DNA of 64,000 nt. Source: Xylanimonas allomyrinae. Its GTDB lineage: Bacteria; Actinomycetota; Actinomycetes; Actinomycetales; Cellulomonadaceae. The DNA is taken from contig NZ_CP035495.1 of assembly GCF_004135345.1 (NCBI RefSeq), positions 2,914,001 to 2,978,000 on the forward strand. The letters are read 5' to 3'. Each line of letters begins with the position of its first letter. The first letter of the stretch is position 1. Of the stretch, positions 1-6,982 are shown piece by piece. Below the pieces are notes generated by a model, which was not told the DNA's origin, searched no databases, and saw nothing but the letters and a program-made list of their open reading frames with translations. Made by a program: the position numbers and the translations under genes.

Positions 1-2
1 GG

Positions 3-251
3 GTCGCCGCCGGCGGAACGATCGGGCGGCATCCGGCCACGCTCACACAGGCGTTCGCCGTGATCGACGGCGCAGGAGTCGTAGCGGCCGAGGACGATGT
101 GATGCACGCTGTGGCCAGCGGCGTCGTCGTCGTGTGGGAGAAGGGCGAGATCCATCAGACCTGGGCGACGACGCCGATGCTTGCCGTCGTCGTCGAGACG
201 TCGGGGAGCTTCGAGCTCACGTCGGATCATGTGGAGCTCGGCGAGGCGTAG
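3..251 (+). CDS. Hypothetical protein, C-terminal part only
   Basis: An open frame enters from the left edge of the window and stops at TAG 249-251, giving the last 82 residues of a protein whose start lies outside. A GTG at 60 could be an internal start but nothing supports it. The visible part is Ala/Val-rich with short hydrophobic strands (ASGVVVVW, MLAVVVET) and an acidic tail. No signature motif was recognised and no function is proposed. The next gene-like sequence is a decayed VOC fragment beginning almost at once, so this gene may be the last intact member of a disrupted locus. Confidence 0.45.
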   Translation, partial: VAAGGTIGRHPATLTQAFAVIDGAGVVAAEDDVMHAVASGVVVVWEKGEIHQTWATTPMLAVVVETSGSFELTSDHVELGEA

Positions 252-259
252 GGCACGTT

Positions 260-435
260 CCGTCCGCCCGGGGAGCAGGTTTCGGTGGACTCGTGCTCGG
301 CGCGGAGCTCGCGCGCCTGCTGGCTCTCGGGGCGCGGCCGATGTCGGCCAGACGGGCGAGGAGTCCTGGCACGTGCCGGCCGACCCTGAGGGCAACGAGT
401 TCTGCCCGCTGCGGCAGCGTTTCGCGCCACTCTGA
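260..435 (+). pseudogene. Decayed VOC/glyoxalase-family protein, C-terminal remnant
   Basis: The last 33 residues before TGA 433-435 contain WHV-x-ADPEGNEFC, the C-terminal metal-site strand typical of actinobacterial glyoxalase-like (VOC superfamily) proteins. The preceding helix AELARLLALGAR lies in a different frame (302-337); joining the two needs one added base near 335. The N-terminal half (an expected further ~70-80 residues) cannot be found in any frame, so this is a relic and not merely a frameshifted gene. Seen: the motif and the frame change. Known: the motif belongs to the second beta-alpha-beta module of VOC enzymes. Inferred: a deletion removed the front, perhaps at a boundary near 255-280. 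Confidence 0.6.
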
Positions 436-614
436 CAGGGCTCGGACGCCGGGCCCGCGGAGACACAGGAGAGCCCGCGGGCCGGGGCGGGTGCCCCTGC
501 CGCGCTGGACGAGTGCGCGGCGCCCGCGGACTCCGGTGGTCGCGTGGTTGTCGCCACCAGGTCCCTGTCACCGCCGGCCCTGACGGGTGCCGGCGGAGGA
601 AAGATCAGGACGCG

Positions 615-653
615 CTAGCGCGCGACCACCTCATCGGTCCGAAGAGACTTCAT
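615..653 (-). CDS. 12-residue micro-ORF with strong ribosome binding site
   Basis: ATG at 653 is preceded by AAGGGAGGTGATC (minus strand, 673-661), nearly the complete complement of the 16S rRNA 3' end, with 7 nt before the start codon. The frame reads MKSLRTDEVVAR and stops at TAG 617-615. A promoter-like pair lies 35 nt upstream, and a perfect 8-bp hairpin (596-571) follows the stop codon by about 20 nt. No continuation gene follows on this strand, so it is not an obvious attenuator leader for a visible operon. It is not one of the actinobacterial cysteine-attenuation leader peptides. It could be a small protein, an sRNA with a decoy ORF, or the stump of a deleted gene. Function unknown. 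Confidence 0.4.
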   Translation of the reverse strand: MKSLRTDEVVAR

Positions 654-688
654 CTGCTCGGATCACCTCCCTTCTTGATGTGAGGCAG

Positions 689-717
689 ACGCTACGCCCG
701 CCCGGCCGCGCGGTCCA
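689..717 (-). promoter_or_regulatory. Putative promoter of the micro-ORF
   Basis: On the minus strand TGGACC (717-712) and TAGCGT (694-689) are separated by exactly 17 bp, resembling -35 and -10 boxes of a housekeeping sigma-A promoter (TTGACN / TANNNT in actinobacteria). Transcription would start near 682 and give a leader of about 29 nt carrying the strong Shine-Dalgarno. The -35 match is imperfect. Confidence 0.35.
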
Positions 718-999
718 CGGTTTTGCCCGCAGGGCGAACCGTCCGGGTGGCCGCGAACCGCGCTCCGTCACGGGGCGCCGTCCGAGGGGACGTGCCGTGC
801 TCGCGGGGCGGTGCGCGGCGGCGTCGTCGGCGTGGTGGTGCGCGATGCGACACGCCCGGTCGTGTCCGGGCTCGCGATGGTCAGGGCGGCGCCGACGGGC
901 GTGGTCAGCCCGCTGGGCGGCCCCTGCGCTCACCGGCGAGGACGTGGGGAAGCGACGCGCGGTCCCCGGCTGGGCGCCCCGTGCGAGAGGATGCAGCAC

Positions 1000-1521
1000 A
1001 TGAGCGAGCCGTACCGGGTGATGACTGTGTGTACCGGCAACATCTGCCGGTCCCCCATGGCGGAGGTCGTGCTGCGGGAGGCGTTCGCGGCCGAGGGCCT
1101 GGACGGAAGGGTGTCCGTGGACTCCTCGGGCGTCAGCGCGGAGGAGGAGGGAAACCCTGTCGACCGCCGCGCGCAGCGTGTGCTGGCCGCCCACGGGTAC
1201 CCCGTCGGGGACGACCACCGCGCGCACCGCGTGACCTCCGACGAGGTCGCGTGCCGCGACCTGCTGCTGCCCATGACGGCACACCACGCGCGGGCGCTGC
1301 GTCGGCTCGTGCCCGACGACGGCGCGGCCCGCTGCGAGATCCGCCTGTTCCGGTCCTTTGACCCCGAGGCCCCCGAGCTGCGTGCTGGGGTCGGCGAGGA
1401 CGTGCTCGACGTCGACGACCCCTGGTACGGCGGTGCGGAGGCGTTCGAGGTGACGTTGCGGGAGCTGGAGGCGGCGACGCCGGGGATCGTCGCGTACGTC
1501 AAGGAACGCCTCGGTAGCTGA
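1000..1521 (+). CDS. Low-molecular-weight protein-tyrosine-phosphatase
   Basis: A 173-residue cytoplasmic phosphatase predicted to hydrolyse phosphotyrosine (or arginine-phosphate in some family members). The P-loop CTGNICRS gives Cys11 as nucleophile and Arg17 as phosphate binder (C-x5-R-S), and DDPWYGG near residue 145 supplies the general-acid Asp in the family's DP motif. Length is typical (about 150-170). Start ATG 1000 is preferred over the in-frame ATG 991 because GAGAGG lies 9 nt ahead; alternatively GAGGAT 987-992 may act as a -10 for a leaderless start. The 20 bases ending in the start codon recur, with one change, at the GNAT gene 600 bp downstream. No kinase or capsule gene is adjacent, so the substrate is unknown. 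Confidence 0.9.
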   Translation: MSEPYRVMTVCTGNICRSPMAEVVLREAFAAEGLDGRVSVDSSGVSAEEEGNPVDRRAQRVLAAHGYPVGDDHRAHRVTSDEVACRDLLLPMTAHHARALRRLVPDDGAARCEIRLFRSFDPEAPELRAGVGEDVLDVDDPWYGGAEAFEVTLRELEAATPGIVAYVKERLGS

Positions 1522-1598
1522 GGCGCCGACCGGGGCCCCGGCCGAGGGGCCGATGCCGAGGCGGCGCCGATGCCGTCGTGAGCGAGAGGATGCCGCAC

Positions 1599-2129
1599 AT
1601 GGAGACCGTGCGGCGGGCGCGCGCCGACGAGTGGGAGGCCACGCGGGCGATCCGTCTCGCCTCCCTCCAGGACCCGCTGGCGCACCAGGCGTTCCTCGAG
1701 AGCTATGCGGCCGCCGCGGCGCGGCCCGACGAGTTCTGGCGGCGGCGTGCCGCCGCGTCGGCCACCGGAGGCGCCGTCGCGCACTACGTCGTGGTCGACG
1801 GTGCCGAACGGTGGGTCGGTTCGGTGACCGGGCTGGTCGAGGATGCGGGATCGACCGACTTCGAAGGCCGTGCCGTGCGGCAGCGGCAGGTCCACATCGT
1901 CGGGGTCTGGCTGCACCCGGACCACCGCGGGCGAGGGCTGATCCAGCGCGCGATCGACGCCGTCGTCGGCTGGGGGCGTGCACATGGCGCCGAACGCGCG
2001 CGGCTGTACGTCCACGCGGACAACGCTCGGGCGCGCGCCGCGTATGCCAAAGCGGGGTTCGTGGCGTCGGGTGCGGTGTTCGAGGGGTCGATCGGGCGCG
2101 AGGAGGAACTCGTCCGCGAGCTGCGCTGA
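1599..2129 (+). CDS. GNAT-family N-acetyltransferase
   Basis: A 176-residue GCN5-related acetyltransferase. The acetyl-CoA loop is VHIVGVWLHPDHRGRGLIQ (motif A with R-G-x-G), followed by the motif-B strand/helix RLYVHADNARARAAYAKAGF characteristic of small-molecule or protein N-acetyltransferases. The substrate cannot be told. ATG 1599 is chosen over GTG 1578 and ATG 1590 because the sequence before it duplicates the start region of the upstream phosphatase gene. A GC hairpin at 1534-1551 lies between the two genes, so they may be separately transcribed. The 3' end converges on the alpha/beta hydrolase gene with only 18 bp between stop codons. Confidence 0.85.
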   Translation: METVRRARADEWEATRAIRLASLQDPLAHQAFLESYAAAAARPDEFWRRRAAASATGGAVAHYVVVDGAERWVGSVTGLVEDAGSTDFEGRAVRQRQVHIVGVWLHPDHRGRGLIQRAIDAVVGWGRAHGAERARLYVHADNARARAAYAKAGFVASGAVFEGSIGREEELVRELR

Positions 2130-2147
2130 CTGCTCGGCGCCGACCGC

Positions 2148-3218
2148 TCAGCCGAACAGGCGGCGCCACCAGGGACGCCGTTCCACGGGGGCCGGCGGCG
2201 GCGCGATGTAGCCGCGGAACCAGCGGGCCGTCTCGCGCCACACCGCCTCGCGGACCTCGCGCGCCGACAGGGTGACGTCGTGCAGCGCGCCGTCGATCCG
2301 CACGAGCGTCACCACCGAGCCGAGCTGCGGCACGCGGCGGGCCACGCCGGGCACGTCGAGCACTGAGTCGGTGCGCTTCATCTCCTCGTGCCAGCGGACG
2401 GGCGGCGTCGATCGCGCCGAGAGCAGCACGAGGATCGGCACGTCGATGCTCAGGCCGTGGGCGACGCTCTCGTGCCCGTCGAAGACGGCGGCGAGCCACG
2501 CCGGGGTGGCCCGCCACCCCGCGTCGGGGCGCCACGCCGGGTCGTAGTCCCACTCGCCCTCGTACCGGCGGGAGATCGTGCGGACGTAGAAGCCTTGGTC
2601 GACGTTGACGAGGTGGCTGCGCGGCGCGACGGCGGCCTGTGCGCGCACGGGGCCCTCGAGCACCCGGCGGCCCAGGTAGCGCGTCTGGAACTCCAGCCAC
2701 GGGCTGTTGAGCACGAGGCCGTCGGCACGGCCCGGGTGGCGGTGGGCCCACAGGGCGAGTGTGAGCCCGCCCGTGGAGTGGCCCATGAGCAGCAGCTTGC
2801 GGGGGGTCTCGCCCAGCACCGCGAGCGCGGCGTCGATCTCCTCGTCGTAGACCGCGAGGTCGTCGGTGTACCCGGGCGTCTGGTGCGGCAGGAGGCTGCG
2901 GCCGTACTTGCGCAGGTCCAGGGCGTGGAAGCGCACGCCCAGCCCCTCCCAGAAGTCGGCGAGGTGCGCCTGGAAGAAGTAGTCGATCCAGCCGTGGACG
3001 TACAGCAGGTCGACGCCCGCGTCGGTGTGCGCGGGGTCCGTGGTGCGCGCTCGGCGCACGAGGGTCGCGACGACGTCGCCCTCGTCGTCGGGCGCGAGCG
3101 GGAGGGTGAGCCGCTCGAATCCGGGCAGGACGTCGGGCTCCCAGGAGCCTGCGCCGGTTGCTGGTCCCGGCGGGGCCTGGCGTTCCTGGGGCTGCCGGCC
3201 CGTGGACACGTCGCTCAC
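2148..3218 (-). CDS. Alpha/beta hydrolase (serine hydrolase, lysophospholipase-like)
   Basis: A 356-residue alpha/beta-hydrolase-fold enzyme. The N-terminal strand LLYVHGWIDYF carries the oxyanion-hole HG, GHSTGG supplies the nucleophile elbow serine, and ALHDVTLS near residue 320 the catalytic histidine. This arrangement is seen in the Hydrolase_4 / monoacylglycerol-lipase group. No signal peptide, hence cytoplasmic. GTG 3218 is chosen because TACGGT lies exactly 6 nt upstream, the leaderless arrangement seen repeatedly in this window; an ATG at 3239 would add seven residues that have no ribosome binding site. Substrate unknown, probably a lipid ester. It ends in a basic tail (PWWRRLFG). Confidence 0.8.
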   Translation of the reverse strand: MSDVSTGRQPQERQAPPGPATGAGSWEPDVLPGFERLTLPLAPDDEGDVVATLVRRARTTDPAHTDAGVDLLYVHGWIDYFFQAHLADFWEGLGVRFHALDLRKYGRSLLPHQTPGYTDDLAVYDEEIDAALAVLGETPRKLLLMGHSTGGLTLALWAHRHPGRADGLVLNSPWLEFQTRYLGRRVLEGPVRAQAAVAPRSHLVNVDQGFYVRTISRRYEGEWDYDPAWRPDAGWRATPAWLAAVFDGHESVAHGLSIDVPILVLLSARSTPPVRWHEEMKRTDSVLDVPGVARRVPQLGSVVTLVRIDGALHDVTLSAREVREAVWRETARWFRGYIAPPPAPVERRPWWRRLFG

Positions 3219-3324
3219 GCCCCGACCGTAGGACGACATGCCGGTGTGTGCGCTGCGGCGGTCGCGGTCCCGGTGTCGGGACGACGCCGTCGCGCGCACG
3301 GCCCCGTGCCTGCGGCGTGCGGCC

Positions 3325-4140
3325 TCATAGGGTGCGGAACGTGTCCGGCGTCTCGACGAACGTCACCGGGACCGCGATGCCGGCCTGCTCGAGCACCCCC
3401 GGCAGCCAGTGTGCGACGGCGCGCATCCCGGCCTGCTCGCTGGGCACGTGCCCGACGACGACGACGCCTCGCGCGATGCCCGCCGCGACCGCATCGACGG
3501 CGTACTCCCCCGTCTCCCACTCGTGGGCCTCGCCGAGCACCGCGACGTCGACGTCGTCGCGGCGCAGCAGGGCACGGTTGCGGGTGGCGCCGCGGAAGCC
3601 GAGGTCGAGGCCCACCCGGCGCACGCGCGCGGCGGGGTCGCCCGTGAAGCGCAGCGCCGTCGCGCCGAGCCGGCGAGCGACGTGACGGGCGAGGTCGCCG
3701 AGCGTCGTCTCGTCGATGGTGGCGATCGCGGCGCCCGCGGCCGGGTCGAGGGTCCAGCCGAGCGCGTCGGCGGTGGCGGCGTCGACGCCGTCGGGGCGCT
3801 GGTCGTGCCACTGGTCGTGCAGGTGCCAGACGACGAGGCCCCGCTCGCGTACCAAGGCGCGCTTGGCGTTGTACACGGGGTCGTCCTCGGACTCGAGGGC
3901 GGCGCGGGCGTCGTCGGCGTGCGCGAAGTAGAGCGGCTCGTGCGTGATGACCAGGGTGGCCCCGGCGTCGTCGGCGCGGCGCAGGACGTCGAGCGTGGCC
4001 ATCGTGGTGACCGCGATCCCGGCGACCTCCCGGTCGGGGTCGCCGTCGAGGAACGTGTCGACGGTGGTCGGCCGGACAGGGGCCGGGATGGCGGTGCGGA
4101 TGGCGGCGACGACGTCGGCGGCGGTGGTCACGACGTACAC
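3325..4140 (-). CDS. Nif3-like dinuclear metal-centre protein (DUF34/Nif3 family)
   Basis: A 271-residue protein of the Nif3/YbgI/YqfO family, which forms hexameric toroids with a two-metal site and whose biochemical role is unsettled. Visible family features are ITHEPLYF (His-Glu metal ligands, residues ~85-92), VWHLHDQWHD (~125-134) and the late GEAHEWE segment that completes the site. Length is close to the usual 250-280. The first codon is GTG at 4140 directly abutting TACGGT; a second in-frame GTG at 4131 lies 9 nt after TACGGT and could be the true leaderless start. Upstream is a small membrane protein on the same strand with a 22-bp gap. Family assignment is good, activity is not predictable. 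Confidence 0.75.
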   Translation of the reverse strand: MYVVTTAADVVAAIRTAIPAPVRPTTVDTFLDGDPDREVAGIAVTTMATLDVLRRADDAGATLVITHEPLYFAHADDARAALESEDDPVYNAKRALVRERGLVVWHLHDQWHDQRPDGVDAATADALGWTLDPAAGAAIATIDETTLGDLARHVARRLGATALRFTGDPAARVRRVGLDLGFRGATRNRALLRRDDVDVAVLGEAHEWETGEYAVDAVAAGIARGVVVVGHVPSEQAGMRAVAHWLPGVLEQAGIAVPVTFVETPDTFRTL

Positions 4141-4162
4141 CGTACGGCGCGGTGCGGCGCGA

Positions 4163-4459
4163 CTACTCCTGGGCGTCGGTGCTCACGGGGCGGGACGGGC
4201 TGCGGTAGGTGCCGAGCACGCCACCGGCCACCAGAAACGCACACCAGGGGACCCACCACCAGCGGGGTCCACCGCCGGCAGCGAGCGCGGTCAGGCCCCC
4301 GACGATCACGAGGCACAGCCCCGCGTCGAGCCAGCGACCGGACCGCGGCCCACCCCAGGGGAGAAGGGTGACGCGTGCGCCCCGCAGGACCCAGACGGTG
4401 CGGCGCGCTCCCCAGAGAGTCACGACGCATGCCGAGCCCAGCGCGATCACGTGGTTCAT
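4163..4459 (-). CDS. Small membrane protein, unknown function
   Basis: A 98-residue protein with three probable membrane segments: residues ~2-24, ~50-70 and ~74-93 (WWWVPWCAFLVAGGVLGTY). ATG 4459 has AAGGGAGC a few bases upstream, which rules against the longer frame starting at 4549. No recognised domain. It lies on the same strand as the Nif3-like gene, which starts 22 bp after its stop, so the two are probably co-transcribed. A TACGGT box sits about 30 nt upstream of the start and could be the promoter. Confidence 0.6.
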   Translation of the reverse strand: MNHVIALGSACVVTLWGARRTVWVLRGARVTLLPWGGPRSGRWLDAGLCLVIVGGLTALAAGGGPRWWWVPWCAFLVAGGVLGTYRSPSRPVSTDAQE

Positions 4460-4626
4460 TCCGCTCCCTTCGTCTGGTGCCGAGGTCGTACCGTAGCCGC
4501 GCCCGGCCGTGCGGCGGGAGGCCGGTACGCCAAGAGCGATCAGACGCACGGGCCACGCCTGCGACTCCCCTGCCGCGGGGCGACCTGCGGTTCTCGGGAC
4601 TGGCGGATCTCGGCCAGGATGGGTTC

Positions 4627-5805
4627 ATGAAGGTCTCGCGCCGGTCCCACGTCCCCCCGTTCGCGGTCATGGAGATCCTGGCCGCCGCCAACGCGCGGCG
4701 GGCCGCGGGGCGCGACGTGCTCAACCTGTGCGCGGGCGAACCGTCCACGGGTGCCTCCGACGTCGTGCGCGAGAGGGCGATCGACCTGCTGCGCTCGGGC
4801 GACCTCGGGTACACCGAGGCCCTGGGCGTGCCCGCGCTGCGCGAGGCGATCGCGGGCCACTACCGGCGCTGGTACGACGTCGAGGTCGACCCGGCGCGCA
4901 TCGCCGTGACGACCGGATCGAGCGGCGGGTTCGTGCTCGCCTTCCTCGCCGCGTTCGACGTCGGGGACCGCGTCGCGCTCGCGCGGCCCGGATACCCGGC
5001 GTACAAGAACATCCTCGCGGCGCTCGGGTGCGAGGTCGTCGAGCTCGACTGCGGGCCCGAGACGCGCTACCAGCCCACCGTCTCGCAGCTCATGGGGGCG
5101 TACTACGACGGCGGGCTCGACGGCGTGCTCGTCGCGAGCCCCGCGAACCCGACCGGGACGATGATCGCCCCCGCCGAGCTCGACGCCGTCGCGCGCTGGT
5201 GCGCGGACCACGAGGTGCGGCTCATCAGCGACGAGATCTACCACGGCATCGCCTACGGCGGCGGCGAGAGTGACGTACAACAAGCGACAGCGGCTCTGTA
5301 CATGGACCGGGGCGCCGTCGTCGTGAACTCGTTCTCCAAGTACTGGGCGATGACGGGGTGGCGGCTCGGCTGGCTGGTGCTGCCCGAGGAGCTCGTCGCG
5401 CCCGTCGGAGCGCTCGCCGGGAATGTCGCCCTCTCGCCGCCCGCGCTCGCCCAGCACGCGGGCATCGCGGCGTTCAGCACCGAGGGGTACGCGGCCGCGG
5501 CCGCCAACGTCGAACGGTACGCGACCTCGCGTGCCGCGCTGCTCGAGCGCGCGCACGAGCTCGGCTGGGAGCCCGTCGCACCGGCGGACGGGGCGTTCTA
5601 CCTCTACGGCAACATCGCCGCCACGGGCCTGGACTCGGTCACCTACTGCGCGCGCCTGCTCGAGGAGGCCGACGTCGCGATCACCCCGGGCACCGACTTC
5701 GACGGCGTCGCCGGCCACGAGTGGGTACGCCTGTCGTTCGCCGCGTCCCCCGAGACGGTGACCCGCGCCGCCGACCGCATCGCCGCGTGGCAGCGCACGC
5801 TGTAG
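4627..5805 (+). CDS. Pyridoxal-phosphate aminotransferase, class I/II
   Basis: A 392-residue fold-type I aminotransferase of the aspartate/alanine group. Seen in order: LCAGEPSTG near the N-terminus, TTGSSGGF (cofactor phosphate loop, ~100), SPANPTG (carboxylate-binding Asn, ~180), LISDEIYHGI (cofactor-ring Asp and Tyr, ~205-214), SFSKYWAMTGWRLGW (Schiff-base Lys followed by the substrate Arg region, ~240) and WVRLSFA (alpha-carboxylate Arg, ~370). Substrate specificity cannot be read reliably. ATG 4627 follows CAGGAT by 6 nt, matching the leaderless pattern of this genome. It stands alone between opposite-strand and spaced neighbours, so no pathway is indicated. Confidence 0.85.
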   Translation: MKVSRRSHVPPFAVMEILAAANARRAAGRDVLNLCAGEPSTGASDVVRERAIDLLRSGDLGYTEALGVPALREAIAGHYRRWYDVEVDPARIAVTTGSSGGFVLAFLAAFDVGDRVALARPGYPAYKNILAALGCEVVELDCGPETRYQPTVSQLMGAYYDGGLDGVLVASPANPTGTMIAPAELDAVARWCADHEVRLISDEIYHGIAYGGGESDVQQATAALYMDRGAVVVNSFSKYWAMTGWRLGWLVLPEELVAPVGALAGNVALSPPALAQHAGIAAFSTEGYAAAAANVERYATSRAALLERAHELGWEPVAPADGAFYLYGNIAATGLDSVTYCARLLEEADVAITPGTDFDGVAGHEWVRLSFAASPETVTRAADRIAAWQRTL

Positions 5806-5887
5806 CCGCCGCGGCCCGGCGCGTCACGCGACCGGCACCGGGCGCGGTGCGGTCGCAGGCGGGTGCCGTCCCGGTCAGCATGGGGCG

Positions 5888-6925
5888 ATGAGCGTGCGAC
5901 TCGTGACCTTCAACGTGCAGCACGGGACACGGCCCGACGGGACCGTCGACCCCGCGCTGCTCGCCCGGGCCGTCGCAGGGCTGGGCGGCGACGTCGTCGC
6001 GCTGCAGGAGGTCGACCGCGGCCAGCAGCGGTCCGGCGAGGCCGACCTGGCACGCATGGTCGCCGACGCCGTCGGAGCGAGCGAGTACCGCTTCGTGCCC
6101 ACCGTCGCCGGCACCGTCGACCCGCGGCGAGCCATGCCCGGGGAGGCGCCGAAGGACCCGGCGGCCGTGCTCGCCCCCGCCGTCGCATCGCGCGGGCGTG
6201 CCCGCTGGGCCGCGTCCGCGCGGGTGCTCCGCTCCCCCGCCGGCCGGGCCGCCGTGCGCGCGTACCTGGGCACCTGGCGGTCGCGGCGCCGCGCGCGCGG
6301 CGACGAGCCCGACGCCGTCCCCGGCTACGGCATCGCCCTGGTCTCGCGCCTGCCCGTGCGTGAGTGGTGGCACGTGCGGCTCCCGCTCGGCTCGCCATGG
6401 CCCTTCGGGCGCCTCCAGCTCGGCCGCGACGAGCCGCGCGCGGCGCTCGCCGCCGTCGTCGAGACGCCCGGCGGGCCGCTGACCGTCGTGACCACGCACC
6501 TGACGACCGGGCGGCGGTGGAACCGGAGGCAGCTGCGGTGGCTGGTGCGCCGCCTGCGCACGGCGCCGCGGCCCCTCGTGCTGCTCGGCGACTTCAACAT
6601 CCGGGGCGACGAGCCGGCGGCCCGCACCGGGTGGCACGAGCTCGTCCACGTACCGACGTACCCGCGGCACCGGCCCTTCCTGCGGATCGACCACGTGCTC
6701 GCCGACGGCATCGCCGCGCCCGACGGCGTCGCCGCGCCCGATGCGCGAGAGCCTGGCCCCGTCGATCCTGGCCCCGTCGATCCGGAAGGCGTCGATCCCG
6801 ACCGCGTCGAGCCCGCGGCCCGGTACGCCGTCCGTGCCCTCGGCCCGGCGCGCGCGGTCGACGCCGGGATCAGCGACCACTGTGCCGTCGTGGTCGACCT
6901 CGAGGTGGTCCGGGCCCGGCGGTGA
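5888..6925 (+). CDS. Endonuclease/exonuclease/phosphatase (EEP) family hydrolase
   Basis: A 345-residue metal-dependent phosphodiesterase-fold protein. Catalytic elements present are FNVQHG (Asn), LQEVDRG (metal Glu), TTHL, GDFNIRGDEP (Asp/Asn) and the final SDHCAVVV (Asp-His). It has no signal peptide, so it is likely cytoplasmic; family members cut DNA, RNA, sphingomyelin or inositol phosphates, and the substrate here is unknown. Between the GDFN and SDH motifs is an insert with degenerate short repeats (APDGVAAPD, PGPVDPGPVDP; DNA 6710-6810) that looks like slippage expansion. ATG 5888 lies 6 nt after CAGCAT, suggesting a leaderless transcript. Confidence 0.85.
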   Translation: MSVRLVTFNVQHGTRPDGTVDPALLARAVAGLGGDVVALQEVDRGQQRSGEADLARMVADAVGASEYRFVPTVAGTVDPRRAMPGEAPKDPAAVLAPAVASRGRARWAASARVLRSPAGRAAVRAYLGTWRSRRRARGDEPDAVPGYGIALVSRLPVREWWHVRLPLGSPWPFGRLQLGRDEPRAALAAVVETPGGPLTVVTTHLTTGRRWNRRQLRWLVRRLRTAPRPLVLLGDFNIRGDEPAARTGWHELVHVPTYPRHRPFLRIDHVLADGIAAPDGVAAPDAREPGPVDPGPVDPEGVDPDRVEPAARYAVRALGPARAVDAGISDHCAVVVDLEVVRARR

Positions 6926-6982
6926 GCGGTTCGCCCTGGCGGGTGTGACGCCGAGGCCGACGACGACTAGGGTCGGGCGGTC

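Larger units (their letters stand above)
436..999. other. Intergenic stretch, mostly non-coding
   Basis: No conventional gene is convincing here; long open frames on both strands are low-complexity Arg/Pro/Ala shadows of high-GC DNA. The stretch holds two GC-rich hairpins, 452-460 with 475-483 and a perfect 8-bp stem 571-578 with 589-596 (10-nt loop), either of which could end transcription. It also holds the micro-ORF at 615-653 with its promoter, annotated separately. From about 720 to 980 nothing is recognisable. Confidence 0.5.

Noticed and set aside
659-675. Plus-strand match to the 3' end of 16S rRNA (GGATCACCTCC)
   Set aside because: Upstream sequence does not resemble 16S rRNA; the match is explained by a strong Shine-Dalgarno on the minus strand.
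631-2751. A 706-codon open frame on the minus strand
   Set aside because: It opposes the tyrosine phosphatase and GNAT genes and lies in the wrong frame of the hydrolase; Arg/Pro-rich with no motif.
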